Positions 11,527 through 24,589 of a stretch of DNA of 64,000 nt are shown here, piece after piece. The position numbers and the translations under genes are program-made. Under the pieces are notes generated by a model, which was not told the origin of the DNA, did not search any database, and saw only the letters and a program-made list of their open reading frames with translations. The stretch lies in the NCBI GenBank assembly GCA_033439265.1, contig JAVTVX010000017.1, positions 8,268,001 through 8,332,000 on the forward strand. Direction: 5' to 3'. The stretch's first letter is position 1; the number at the start of each line of letters is the position of its first letter. This DNA is from Dillenia suffruticosa. Taxonomy: Eukaryota; Streptophyta; Magnoliopsida; Dilleniales; Dilleniaceae.

Positions 11527-12353
11527 TTAACCTCATCTTCCTTTTTGGGTGCAACCAATTAACCCGATCTTTCCAGTTAAGAGAAATGAAAGTCTTCCAA
11601 CCAAAAAAAAAGAAAAAAAAAGAAATGAAAGTCTGCCAATATGTTAATCTTATAGGCCAACACTCTAGTCTGAGTTCTTGTAAAACAACCACATTAATAT
11701 GAAAATCGTTTATAGGAAGCCGCGACCTGTTAGTGTACCCCTGTTTTAGCTCCGCCGAACCTTATCCCCAATTTAGACACAACTTGGTCTAAGAAGCAAC
11801 AAGCACCTACAAGGGAAACATATATATTTCGCCAAGTTTTCCTAGTAAACATTCTTGGGATCAATTTGGGAAACCACCCCAGCTGTCTCAAAGTATGCAT
11901 CTGCGCAGCAGCATTATGAGCATGCAATATTGAGGACTACAAACATCTATAATGCAGCAATTGTAACGAGTGTTCAGCCATAAGGGAATTATAAGTTTGC
12001 ATAGTGAACAATTTAGACAAGCCAATATGGATAACAAAACCCCAACCACAATCTATCTTTCACCCTTTTCAATTTCTCCAAAGAGACGGTAAAACAAAAT
12101 GATGTGTCATTTTTTCAATAGATGTCCGAGTCAACACAAGGACATTCGATGAAAAAGTACTGGGCAAACTGCACCTAAATTGATGTAGCAAACTAATCCC
12201 ATTCTTGATGATACAGTTAATGATCACATGCAGCTTGCCTTTGCTGGCACCGAGGAGTTCATTTGGTAGGGCTTCCCCTTTCTGCAGTTCCTTCTCCAGA
12301 GAGCCATTCACGAGGTTAACCGACAATGCAACAGCAATAACCATTTTATTTAA
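11527..12353. other. Spacer and probable 3' UTR of the ERGIC3-like gene
   Basis: No coding region is supported. The part next to 12353 is where the 3' untranslated region of the minus-strand ERGIC3-like gene should lie. Confidence 0.4.
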
Positions 12354-15300
12354 TCAGCTGAATTTCCCAATTTCCATTTTCTTCTTAATTGCCCGTTGTC
12401 CGTGATAAATAAACGAATCTATTATTCCTGAAACAGTGAATACACCTGCAAAAAATAGTTGAATTAGCAAATGGAGGACTAAAAATACATATATATGGAT
12501 AACTGGGTGATGCAAGGGATAGAACACTGAGAATAGATGAAGTGAGAACCAAACAAGGACCAGCAAAAAATATCACACTAAAAAAGCCTGGATGTCGATG
12601 CATCTCTCTCTGTATGTGTGTACAGCAAGTGAATAAAAGGGGGGGAAAAATGCATTATACTAAAGATGACATCTGAAGTGGACCTGTATCTTATGCCGCC
12701 AGAGAAAACCAGAAAATCTAACTCGGGCAATTGTTGTGGAGTTGGATATGGAGATGAAGCAATCATAGTAAACAATAACAGGTGTGGTTTTCTTTTTCTT
12801 TTTCTTTTTCTTTTATTCTATAAATATTTAACTCCCTAAGATGGTTCAATCTAGTTTAAGGGCTGACTCCATCTTTCTAAAAACAAACAAGAGCAGCAAC
12901 AAACAGAACTTTACAAGCTCAAGAAAAAGTCATACCTCCAACTATGGCACAAACATTTGTAAGGAAGTGCAAGAAGGAAACATGTGTCTCAGTGAATGTC
13001 ACCTGCAACAAGCAAACAGTTAATAAAGGATTGGACCAACATGCTGAAATGGAGGTTTTACTCCCAAGTTGCAATAATCGCCCATATCCAAAACTATGAA
13101 CAAGGTAGGTTGGGGGGGGGGGGGGGGGTAAGATCAAGGTTACAGCAGAAAGAGAACATATCCTTTTAGTAATAATGGAAGACAAGGAATGGGCGGAAGT
13201 TATTAAGAACAAGAAATAACTTCTTTTGACCAGTTAAAAATAGACAGCCATCTGTGCTTATTGTCTTCCAATACTAGTAACCACAGTGCAGTTAGCAAAG
13301 GATGTATACTAATCAAGGTTTTTTCTGTTGAGAAATGAGAAGAGGGACCAACTTTGATGGGAGAAAGGTCATAGAAAAAGAAAACTCCAGGAAGAGACTG
13401 AAGGCGCCCTGCTTCAGCACTCCTAAAATGCTCCGTTACAGAGAACTGCACAAAGCAAGTCAACACATTTCACTAATAATGAAATAATATGTGCCAGAAC
13501 AAAGACCTTGATAAGCTTACAGCACCTGATTTGATTGGATGGTATGTCCATTCACATCTGTGTAGACTGTAGGTACCACCTGCAATATGATCATCAATTT
13601 ACTATTTAACATCAGTAGATAAAAGATTATCTACTCAATCATGAACTTGCACGTACAGCAAAATAAGAGGGGAACGTCTAAGATGTTCATTCATCATATT
13701 GCTTGAATATTGGAAAAATACCATCATCCTTCCTGAAGGTTTTATGAACACATCCATTACTTTGTGTTTAGCTCTAGTTCTATTAACATCCTCAACATCA
13801 AAGCTACAAACCTCCCATCTTATATATTGTTATCTTTTATACACTCAATCACTGTAAAGTTCTCAAGATGCCACTAGAGGAATTTGTAATCAAAGATTAT
13901 ACTAAGAGAGCCCAAGTGCGCAAGGCTAACTCTTCATTGGATTCATCTGCTCTCTTACCTTCAAAAGTTGTTAAAGGCTATATGGCTTCAAACATGTGAG
14001 ATGCTAGGCCAACACCCATGAAGACTAAGACAAGAAGCACTTGCTGCATGTAGGTGCTAAGGTGGTCAAGGCAATGAGGCAAATGCCCCGTTGAAATGTT
14101 ACCTTGTTGAGAATACCATCAAGGTGTTTTCCCCTGTTTCTCCCTTCTCCTACTTTCGGGTCAGGGTACGCTGTTCTTCGTTCTTTATATTCTCCTCTAA
14201 TGCTTCTTCCTTCTTTTCCAAGTTATCTTTGTTTTGTTACATACCCATCATTTGATTAGATTTTGGGATAATGTTTAGTCATGTTCTTTTAGTACGTGAG
14301 GGAGTTGAAATGACGTGATACTGTCATTATTTCACATTGAATCAGCAGGGACAGGTGCTATGAAATGTTTTGTCAGTAGCAATGTGTAGACAGTGGTTAT
14401 ATGCAATTCTCTTTTGTATTCAACATAATATCCTGACTCGTCAAGGCTTCAAACTATAATGAACTCTATTATGTTGGACAAGTTTAACTCAACACAACAC
14501 CACACCACACAAAAGAACGAGTGCCTTGATTATATCCCCAGATGGCCTGAACATAAGTATTAAGATCTTAATCAAGACTATTCAACAAGACAAGGAAGGA
14601 ATAGGACTTCAACTTGAATCCTGGGCATCCCTCATCATCATCATTATTATTTCCACATTTTTCTCTCTTCAATATTCAGTCACAGTATGTAGTAATAAAC
14701 AAAAGATGTTGCACAGCTTCATGATGCAGTAAGCATCTAAACCTCTTATTTGTACTTGCATAAGTACATCCATGTACAGAACTATACATTGAATCCTGGT
14801 TTCAAGGAGATCAGACATCTAGCAGAAAGCACAAAAACATTACACAAAGAACCGTGCAGTGCATTAATATGGGAAGGTGGGAAAAGAATAACCAGAAGAG
14901 CATTAAGTTAGAATGCCGACCTTGATGAAATACTGATACATCCCACTTGGCGTTTCTTGCTTCCAGTGTACCCTGAAATATAGGCAGATAAAGACGCAAT
15001 ATCAGCATAACGGTTACACTGGTTAAGGGGTATGCTCAAGGTTTTAAAGATTGCGTCAAAGTAACTTAATTACCCATCTAAAGGATTCACTACTCCAGGA
15101 AAATATTCTCCAAAAGTTAATCTATTGATCTTGTGACTCACCTGCATCCCACATCATCTGTTAGATTAAAACACGGATCATGCATCACAATGTTAATATG
15201 ACTACTTTCAAAATCAAAGCTCAGGAAGGAGGGTAGCATCTTACATTAAAATTATCCTTTTGAAAAGCCAAAAGATCATGCACATGAACATTTGATTGCT

Positions 15301-18300
15301 GAAAGCTTTTTCCTGGAGCAAAATGAAAGTTCCCTGCAACTTTGTTGACTTCCAAGAATCCATATATACTACATCCTTCACCTTCCTCATCTTTAATCGT
15401 TTGGAGAAAACCTTCTCTTTTGCACTAAGTACCACATGTGAAATCAGAATCACCACAATGTAATGCTTTATTGTTATAAAGTTTTACAGTATTACTTTCA
15501 GAAGAACATAAAAAGGTTTTGGTTGATCTATGTACATATATTTATTAAAAAAAAAAATAGAAAGGTACTGATTGATTTATGCACTTCAAAAGTTCAAGAA
15601 AAAACCAGACTAATAGATTTAGCAATACACCGCCACTTTCTTAGACACCCCTGATGCTCCAAACCGAGAGTTCATCAACACACTCAGGCCAAGGTAAATA
15701 AAATACTATAACTGTTTTCTATTTATAATGTAAAATAACTCAGCATCCATAACTACCCTCAATACACGTGCTCCTCCTTGTATTGAATATGTCAACTAGT
15801 TAAGATTGACACTCATTTTGGAAATGGAAAGTAATGTTTGCCATGCAATTTGGGGAACTTAAGAAATGAAAAGTTCCATAAAATGTCCGAGCATCATCAT
15901 AAAGCCACAAACAGTAGAAAGAAGGGCGAGGTAGAGGGATAATTTTTTGTTTGAACTAAACAATTATATGTTTTTTTATTATTTTATTTGAATTGGAAAG
16001 ATATTAAACATGTCATTCTGGTATTTTAAAGATGATAAGCATTTCTTATTTTAATAATTTTTGAGGTTAACTTTTTAGATATCAATTAAAGTTTGCTAGG
16101 ATATGAGTTTTTCAGAGAACTTAATGCAATGATATAGGATTAAAGTAAACATATAAAGAGAAAAAGATGATGACAGACCAACTTGAAAAGAAATGTTGAT
16201 GTACTTACAAAACTAAAAGGTTAGGATAGTAAAAGACGAATTAACACCAACTCAAAGCCAACAATATTTGGAAGAATAAAAAGCACGTTATCTTTAAAGT
16301 GGACAAACTATTGGGATTAAGGCGCAGTTTGTTGTTGTTGTTGTTGTTGTATCTTTAAAGTGGACAATTGAGTTCAAGCAAGAGTGCCACATTAAATAAA
16401 CCTACAGATAGATGTATACACTATCATATGAAGTCCAAATTATAAGATAAAATCCCTCTTACTTAGGAGAAGAAAACAAAGTTTAACACCTTGAAAGCCA
16501 CACTATCTTGTAAAGGAATAACAAGGAAAACATTTTCTTTTGCCTCATTTCAGAAATTACATAACCATGGGAACACAATTTATAGTACTCACTTCAGGTC
16601 AAGATTGCTGTGTGATATTTGTGATTCCAAGAAGCACAAATTACACAAGATATCGAGACTATATACCTGGTCAATTAAATCTGGGTTTGCCAATGCCCAC
16701 CCCTTTTTCCGATATGCTTCACGAACTTCCTCACAGGAGTTGCAACAATGATCATCTGACTGCAAAATGTGTAAAAGGAAAGAATAGGACTACTAAAGAA
16801 CTGTAGATACGAAAAAGAATTCCATTCACAATAACTAAATTCCCATGATGTAGGCTCATAATTGTCAAAGTTAATAGACCATAGATAATTTAGTAGATTG
16901 ACAACAAGGGAAAGCTGAATATTTCATAAAAGAGCGCATAGCCAGCAGAAAACAGCCATTGCCTTTGTAACATATATTGGGTTGGATATTGACTGTTTTC
17001 GAACAATGTTGGGCTTTTAAAGGTTTATGCATTAAGAAGGCTGCCAAAACCCTTGGACATGTTTGGAAGTTGCTGTGAGTTGGAGGACTGGACAGAAGGA
17101 AATCCGAATTTTACAATGATTGCTTTCTTACAATTAACCTTACTCAAGAGAAGGCAATTTTCTCAGCACCATTGTGGCCAGTAGAAGCTGGTTAAGGCAA
17201 TATCACTTAGAGATAAGGCCTCGCTTGATTGATTTCCCCTTTTTTTTCTTTTGACTTCTTTCTCTTTATTCCTGGGAGGATGGCTTACTTCAACTATGTA
17301 ACCTATCCTTTCATTGGTTCAAATATAATCTCTATTTCTTTTCTCATAAATAAAAAAATACGATAGGCTGATAAAAGAATGTTTGCTGAATTTTCTCCAT
17401 GTGAACTAAAGTCATCAATTGTGCCCATGAATGTGGAAAGCACAACTTTATTTATGAACAATTTTATTATCCTATTAATAATGACATAAACTGACTAAAC
17501 CAAATGGGATGAGCCAGACAGATAAATAAGGAGTGAGACAAGAACTATTTGCATTCAAGTCTTTGAAATCATGTCACCCCCCCCCCCAAAAAAAAAAAGG
17601 GGCTGGAGGTCTTCATAATACTCTGGCAAATTCTGTAAGAGAGCCTTTATCACCCTCTGATCTTGTATGAACTTATTTATATAACATGTTAAGCCATCTA
17701 ATTACATTTTCACAGCATGTAAAAAAATTTTTAGCTTTTATCATAATCTATTATGGCATGAATAAATAATGATAAAATGAATAAAAGCTAGTGGACAAGG
17801 ATGTTTTATTTAGTAACCGTGTGCAGCAAAACTAAAAAAAATACAAACAAGTCTAATCTGAAACATCCTCCAACAACAAGACTGCAAATCAGGTCTTCAA
17901 GGATCATTGGAAAATTGAGATACAAAACAAAAGTATTGCTTTCCATTAAATGAGCCTTTAGGAGCCATTTGACATGGTAAGGTTCAAAAAATGTCAGGGT
18001 CCTTCAACCCCATTTAATTTCCATGTGTTCAGAACCTTTTAAAGTCAACACATGCTCATATGCACAGGAGAGTTAAAATATAAACATATGTACCATTCCC
18101 CTTCACCTCAAGTTTTTGGTGCGATTGGTTGTTTGAAAAATTCAAACATGAGAAAGACAACTGAGGTGGACAATGAAGCTCAGCATCCCATTTTAAGTTG
18201 AAGATGTGGGTCAAAACATTATTAAAGGGCTCACCCGATACACAAAATGCTCCCCGGTTTAATGCAGGGGGAGAGAGAGGGTGGGCGTATATGTATGCAA

Positions 18301-21300
18301 TCTTTCCCTTGCATTTTTTGCAAAAAGGCTATTTCCACGTCTCGAACCCATGACCTCGAGGTCACCAAAGGAGGAACTCAACCGTTGCGTCAGGGTTCAC
18401 CCTCTAGGTCAAAACATTATTATTAATATTATTTTTATTTTAATTCTTCTAAATGTGGAAACCACTCTAAAGACATTAATTCACTATCTTCAGTAAGATA
18501 TTCAGAAATTGTTAAGCATGGATCAACTTAAAAGTCACTTTTCTCTTCATTGTTTGGTGGCATGAAATATTCCAACTCATCCCTTTCAAGGGACTGACAA
18601 TCAACACACCCTCACAGTCTAGTTCAATTTCTTCAATAATGTTTAAAAGGTTAAAAGGCAATGGGTAGGCTATGTGGAAAAGACAGAAAGTTACTTGCAA
18701 GCACTTGGTGCAATTGTATAGTGAGAAATGCTTAATCTTTTCTCATAAGAAAATGCAAGATCTTCTATGGTCAGCAGTTATGGGGTCTAAGGATCAGTTG
18801 CTAAACAAAATGTTTAGCACTGAATTGATTCAGTCCCATAACCAGTGAAATGAAGCTCCCACTAGTGTGAATATAAGCATAGACAAAAAGGGAGCTGCAT
18901 TAGAGATCGTGGCCACAAACCATTTGCAATGACATATATAAGATGTTTAAACCTTTCAGGAATTATCAATAAATTTCGATTTATTTTTTGTCCCTGTTTT
19001 TTATTATAGCAATTATGAGCCATCCAGTCCAAAATAAAGATAGCGTACCGATTCTGCACCATAACATGAACCACAATACGTCTCATTATGCTCAAGCCTA
19101 CCACCATGTCTTTGAAGAGGCTTTTCTATCTGTTTCATTGGAAAGAAGGAAACTTCAGCTGAGGAAAAGAAGCTTTGCATAAGCAAACTAATTAAGTTGC
19201 TATGAGCATCTTATAATATACGTGTCGCAAATTATGCATTATCATAGTCCATCCCTTATGGTAGAAAAGCTACCCAGCTGGCATAAGGAAGAGATTTCAT
19301 TGAAAAAAAAAAAAAGAAAGAAAGAAAAGAAAAGAAAAAAGGAACACAAAGAAAAGAAATCAGCAAAAAGTTTTAAATTCGTGCCAAATATATAAAAATA
19401 TGAAAAAGATTGCAGAGATTATACACAATTTTATTCCACCCTTAAAATTACAGGGGCATCATGCTTAACCAGGCAGCTCTTTTAAGGAAATTAAGTTTTC
19501 TATGCAACGTCTCTCGAAAATTAGAAGTAAATAAATATTAGAAATTAATTAAATGTGTAGATCAAAACAAGGAAATAAAATTTTCAAATACAAACCTTGG
19601 GAGCTCCAATTCCATCTGGCCTTGTCTCTATCACATTTCCATTAGTATCTAATCTCTTCTTTATTATATCATGTTTCTGTAAGTCAGAAAATATGACAAT
19701 AACAAAAAGGCATGCATATAAGAACTTCATGGCTGGAAAACCGTAAATGTGTGGATGCACACACAGGCAGGGGGGAGAGAGAGAGAGAGAGAGAGAGAGA
19801 CGTTGTCTCCTATACTTACAACATCAAGGTGCTGCTCCCCACTGATGTCCATAGCATCGAGACTAAGTATAGAACAAGGAAGAGTAGGAAATGTGACATC
19901 AAACTGCAGTCAAAATAAACAGGATGCAAATCAATAACTGAAATCCACAATTCCGGTAAATGCACTATGTATGCAAATATATATTTTTAACATAAACTTC
20001 TGCACGTACAAGTTTAATGTAAATTGTGCACAAGATGCAGACAAACATGATAGACAGTCCAGGCTCAGTTACTTTTTGAGGGTTCATTTTCTCAGCCAAA
20101 CAGGCTTCTGCTTGTTTTCGAAGCAAATCCCACAATCAGCCCATTTGAACAGGCCAAAACTTTGGTCAACTTTGTCAGTTTGAAGGCTTCTCAACTTAGC
20201 TACAGGGTGCAAAATGCAGATAAATAGTTTTCCCCATCTTCAAATTTCATGCTTAAATGGGACATTACTTGATGGCATAACCACTAGCCAAGTGGTCAAA
20301 GTCAAAGGAAAAAAAGAAAAAAAATTCATTTAACAAATATGACCGCTTTCTCTGTCACTCCAACAACCCAGCTCCTGTCCATACAGATAGAATGGCTGGC
20401 CAAGTTAGCTTTTGGCTGAATCTTTAGCTAAGTTTAATGTAACCAACAAGGTAAACAGCATGGAAACATATGATTTAGCATCTCTTAAGTCTCATAGGAT
20501 TTTAATGGCTGTAACGAAAACACATTACATTTATACGCAGCGTCTCTCCCCTTGAAGTATCCACAACAAGCTGTGTTTCAGTCACAGCATGGAGATACAA
20601 TCCTGCAGCCAAGAATGGAATGAAATGGTTAAATGGCCAAAGAGGAGTTGACGGAATTTGTGAAGAGAAGAAAACATAGTCCCAATGCCATGTAAATGTA
20701 AAAGATATTATGGGATCTTAGAGCCACCAAGTCGAAGAATTGCAAATGTAGTATTTTGAAACGAGCTTTACAATTTTAGCCATGAGAAACACATCTACCA
20801 ACCTGAAGAGATCTTATCATATCCATAAGAGGGATAAATGGAACCCTTCTTTACTACCTAGAAGACTGAAACAAATGTTGATTTCTTCACCAGAGCAGAT
20901 GCCCATGATTCTTAATCGTGAATAGAAATTTTAAAAATCTACATGACACCTCCCAAGAAAGCACAGCAAATTAAAAAAACATTAAGGAATGATGAAATAA
21001 ATTAGCAAACAGTAAAAGGCTAAAATGAATTTTTAAAATGGCTGGTCAAATGTTTTTCTAAGAACAAATTCCTAAAATAGACCCATGAAAATTCTTTAGT
21101 GGACTAAGTAAAAAAAAATCTCTAGCCCAGGCTTTCCCAAGAGAATAGGAAAAAGGAAAATGACCTTGTTATGATGTTTGTAAGAAAATAGGGATAAGGC
21201 AACCACCTATCTTTAGATCTAAAGGGAGTTGGACCCTTATGAGTCCCAGTAGAGTCCAAGAAAAACAAAAATAAGTATAAACCACAGCCATTAAACCAAG

Positions 21301-22031
21301 TTAAGGCCGCTTCAAACACCCTCCCCCCAACAAAAAAAGAAAAAAAGAAAAAACAAATTGGGCATTTGACAGGCAAATATCCCATAAATTAGTCTTGAAT
21401 AAACTCTTCAAAGCTTAGCAAAAACACTCGTCAAAAGCTCTCGTACCTGTTATCTTATTCTTGTACCTCCTCTTTGTTTGTTTTGATAACTCTATGGAAG
21501 TGGTCATCAGTCAATTTCTACGTTCCATCTATTTAACTTAAAAATTATGAAGAGAAAAATTTTGTTTTTAAGAAGCACAGACAAACACCTCCTTTTTGGG
21601 TAGGAACATTATTTTGCTTCTTTTAGTAACTTCTCAAACTTCCGAAACACTCCGTAAGGGTTAAAATCATCACCAAGACACCAATTAAGACTCACAAACC
21701 ATATACCCTGGATAGCTCCTACCAGGGAAGTGATCTATACTGCCAGAAAACAGTAGTTGACTATCACCTACCATGTCTTGAAATGTAAATATAAATAGAG
21801 TGAAAAAGTAACCTTGAAGATAGTCCGCACGGCTAGCAATCTTAGTGTTCAACAAGATAATAATCCTGGTATAAATAGTTGAGTTGTCTCCCCACTCCAT
21901 TGTTTAAATTCTATTCAACTTGTAAGCATCCAATTCCTCCAACTAGTATCAAAGCTACAGATCATTGTCACAACCCAACTCTAAAGAGTGGTAAAAAGAG
22001 AGAGAGAGAAATTGGAGAGAGAAAGATAGAA

Positions 22032-22081
<50 letters not shown>

Positions 22082-24264
22082 CAAAAAGGGAGAAGGAAGA
22101 ATTCCAATACCATTCTATTCGACATTCATTACATGTCTTGACATTATTATTTATATTATATCTACTAATTAATTCTACTAACTTTTACTTAAAAATTTGT
22201 TAACTACTGCTAACTAATTTAACAATCACAATTAACCACTAACTAGTATTGCTAGCCATGATTAACTATTAACCCTATGATTAATAGTTGTACAATACTT
22301 CCCCCCTTTTGAATACATCCTTGTCCTTAAGGATGGGAAACAAAGAATTGAGATTTTGAATCCATGAATCTTGAACCAGAGTTTGCATTTGTGCTGAGAG
22401 ATAAGGTGATGAAGACGAACAATGGATGTGACTTGAGTTGCAAGGAGAGTAGTGGGAGAAAAATATAGATGGAGGAGCTTGAGAGAGACTTTTTTTGAAC
22501 TTCTTTTTGGCAAAAGATTTTATCCGATGAACAATGGAAGTTTGATCTTTGGAGAATTTGGCAAAAACCCACCATTAATATGTTCTTTCTTGGACAATTG
22601 AAATTCTGCTTTTGACAGAAGATTTTGTTCATTGAACTCCAAAATTTCAATTATTAGAGGGTTTAACAAGAAATCACCATTAATAGATTCTTGTTTGAAC
22701 AATTGAGGTCTTGCTTCCACCCTCGATCTTGGTTCAATTGGGGTGGTTAGGATAGAAGACTTATACATTTTTTCGTATTTTTCGGACTTGTCTTTGTACA
22801 CCATCTTTATGATGGTGATGAAGTTGTCATCCATTCTTGCCAAAAAAAAGCTTCTATTTTTCAGTCTAACTCCTCCAATTTTCGTTTCCATTGGAGAGGA
22901 CTTTCTTTGATTTTGATGACTTCATATCCGATTTCTTCTACTATTATTTAGTGTTAGTCAAGAATTCGTAAATTCTGATATCAATTTGTCACAATTTAAC
23001 TCTAAAGAGTGGTGAAAAGAGTGAAAGAAATCGGAGAAAGATAGAAAAAGAGATAGAGAGAGAGAATACAAAGAGAGAGAGAGAGAATGTACAACATTCT
23101 AGACTCTCTATTCCAATATACAATCTGTTGCTTCACTCCTCACAGAACCTTATTGCATAGTTTGCATTAAAAATCTGCATTCTGCATCCAAAACATCTAG
23201 CATCATTTTGTAACTACATCATCCATTTTAGGAAGAATCAGTGACTTTAATCTCATGTTCTAAGATATCAATGAATTAAGTCATATGCATAAACCTACTT
23301 AAATTTGGGAAGAAAAATGACTGGTTAAAGAATTTCAATCTTAAATTTTGTGGTTGAACATTATGTTCTAAAGCAATCAAACCAAGCCATTCCCTTTAAC
23401 ATGGAAAGTGTTAACCGTCGCTTGCACAACAACCTTTGCCCAACCCATGGCTATGTTTTTACAGTCTTTAAATGGTTTCATAGTTCTTACATTTAAGGTA
23501 GTGCTCCATGTGAGCATTATAAGACTTCACCTAATTATTTTCATATGATACTAAAATTGCATAAATCACATTTATAACAAGTCCATTAACTTGCATAAAG
23601 GATAAAGTTCACAGCACAAGTCCAGACTTTATCCACCTCACCGACTCTGACACCAGCCATAAAACCACCCGTAGAAGTTTAGCTGTGGGGCACAAACAAA
23701 GACACAGAACGCGGGGCACAGCACTAGATGCAGACGATGACACATATTACAGGTGAAAGTATCGTAGTCTAAGAACCATGCTAGACCTGGTTTCTTCCAA
23801 AAGTGTGAATGCAACAAAGCATTAGTTATGTTTGGTTGCGAATAGCTCATACAGTACCAAGCTAATTACATGGTTGCACAATTTGCCAGGGTGATATTGT
23901 TATTCATGGTTCAAAAGGGTTGACAATTTTGACCAAATTTGAGAAACAAACATGAAGAAGACATCAACAATATGCAAATTTAAATTAAAGGCAAAAAAGT
24001 ACAACAATTGCAGAGCCAAATTGAGGTTCAGATCCAAGAAATTCACAAACCCCAGAACCTTAAAAGAAAAATGAACATAGGAAATGACAAGGTGTCTGAG
24101 AAAGAGATAAGGGGAGACATACGGAGCTCAGAGAAAAAGAGCAAGAGCATGATAATGGAGGAAGCAAGAGTGATAACACCACCCGACAGGGTTCTGCTGT
24201 AGAAATCCTCATTTATTTTAGGGTACGCATCCAAATTCCTTAGTTTGTTGAATATTGAATCCAT
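12354..24264 (-). CDS. ERGIC3: ERGIC3/Erv46-type ER-Golgi vesicle cargo receptor, 13 coding exons
   Basis: Complete gene for a 386-residue membrane protein of early secretory (COPII/COPI) vesicles. Coding exons, from the start: 24123-24264, 20529-20602, 19820-19903, 19596-19676, 19049-19129, 16667-16759, 15245-15424, 15074-15141, 14921-14972, 13526-13579, 13353-13445, 12936-13002, 12354-12445. They sum to 1161 nt with every junction GT-AG and in frame. The N-terminus NLDAYPKINEDFYSRTLSGG precedes a first membrane segment (about 31-45). A large luminal domain follows, with the cysteine signature CGSCYGAE (exon 5) and CCNSCEE (exon 6). It continues with GFLEVNKVAGNFHFAPG and VTEHFRSAEAGRLQSLPGV. 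The second membrane segment is in exons 12-13 (FLTNVCAIVGGVFTVSGII). The tail ends KKKMEIGKFS. The start at 24264 matches the family; an in-frame ATG six codons upstream is less likely. Introns hold several transposon remnants. Erv46/ERGIC3 proteins cycle between ER and Golgi and aid cargo export; the plant role is inferred. Confidence 0.95.
13112..13128. repeat. G17 homopolymer in an ERGIC3 intron
   Basis: Seventeen consecutive G on the plus strand inside the intron between exons 11 and 12. On the transcript it reads as poly-C. Confidence 0.95.
16289..16367 (+). mobile_element. 44-bp LINE 3' tail insertion with about 17-bp target-site duplication
   Basis: The sequence ATCTTTAAAGTGGACAA occurs at 16290-16306 and again at 16351-16367. 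Between the copies lies only ACTATTGGGATTAAGGCGCAG followed by (TTG)n. GGGATTAAGGC plus a TTG tail is the typical 3' end of plant RTE-type LINEs. The structure is therefore an extremely 5'-truncated LINE insertion, antisense to the host gene, inside its intron between exons 7 and 6. Confidence 0.8.
18209..18422 (-). mobile_element. Au-like SINE with 16-bp target-site duplication in an ERGIC3 intron
   Basis: Direct repeats GGTCAAAACATTATTA at 18209-18224 and 18407-18422 flank a 182-bp body. On the minus strand the body starts with an A-box-like GACGCAACGGTTGAG. It then has GACCTCGAGGTCATGGGTTCGAGAC, which includes a polymerase III B box (GGTTCGAGAC). The remainder (GTGGAAATAGCC, GCAAAAAATGCA) ends in GAGCCCTTT. 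This layout matches the widespread plant Au SINE family as I remember it. It lies in the sense direction within the intron between exons 5 and 6. Confidence 0.85.
19775..19800. repeat. (GA)13 microsatellite next to ERGIC3 exon 3
   Basis: GA dinucleotides ending 19 bases before the low-coordinate edge of exon 3 at 19820. In the transcript this is a CU tract just after the splice donor. Confidence 0.95.
21966..23093 (-). mobile_element. Probable non-autonomous LTR element in ERGIC3 intron 1
   Basis: Two direct repeats begin TGTCACAA, at 21966 and 22987, each followed by ACTCTAAAGAGTGGT and a GA-rich tract ending GAATACAAA. Just below the right copy the plus strand reads TTCTGATATCAATT, the inverse of a degenerate tRNA-Met primer-binding site (TTGGTATCAGAG type). 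Next to the left copy at about 22295-22310 is CTTCCCCCCTTTT, the inverse of a polypurine tract. This is the layout of an LTR element on the minus strand. The right repeat is much shorter than the left (about 107 versus 330 bp) and no target-site duplication was found. The interior (22311-22986) encodes only a weak 123-codon frame at 22520-22891 with no recognisable domain. Confidence 0.5.
22041..22078. repeat. (GA)19 microsatellite
   Basis: GA run within the left terminal repeat of the intronic LTR element. The right repeat has a shorter GA tract at the equivalent place. Confidence 0.95.
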
Positions 24265-24368
24265 TTGCTTCCCCTTGAGCACAAATCCTTCGTTTATTTG
24301 GTTGATCTTGATCTGATTCCCTGTCTATAAAATTAAAAACCTTAAAAAGAACTCAAAACTTAAAAAGA

Positions 24369-24426
24369 TTAAACACCTCGTCGAAACACAAAGGCGAACC
24401 AGAAATTATTTCGACGAGGCGTTTAA
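24369..24426 (-). promoter_or_regulatory. 18-bp inverted repeat upstream of the ERGIC3 start codon
   Basis: Arms at 24369-24386 (TTAAACACCTCGTCGAAA) and 24409-24426 (TTTCGACGAGGCGTTTAA) pair over 18 positions with one mismatch, around a 22-base loop. They lie 105-162 bases before the start codon, probably in the 5' leader or core promoter. If transcribed, the RNA would fold into a stable hairpin. The mismatch becomes a G-U pair if it falls in the right orientation. Confidence 0.6.
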
Positions 24427-24557
24427 GGAGAGAGGGGTTTCTCGTCTCTCGTCCTTTTTCTTTCGTTGGTCTTTGGTTTTTCCTTCTAAGAGGGCTCCAC
24501 TTCAAATCAATCTACAACGAGGCAAAAGACGGCCTCGCCGGAAAACCCAATCGCGTT

Positions 24558-24558
<1 letters not shown>

Positions 24559-24589
<31 letters not shown>
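24559..24589. repeat. T31 homopolymer upstream of the ERGIC3-like gene
   Basis: Thirty-one consecutive T on the plus strand (A on the gene's sense strand), about 300 bases upstream of the start codon. Poly(dA:dT) tracts of this kind disfavour nucleosomes. Confidence 0.95.

Noticed and set aside
21879-22172. 97-codon frame rich in Arg-Glu repeats
   Set aside because: It is translation of a GA microsatellite inside an intronic LTR remnant. The same applies to similar frames at 19712-19937 and 32932-33228.
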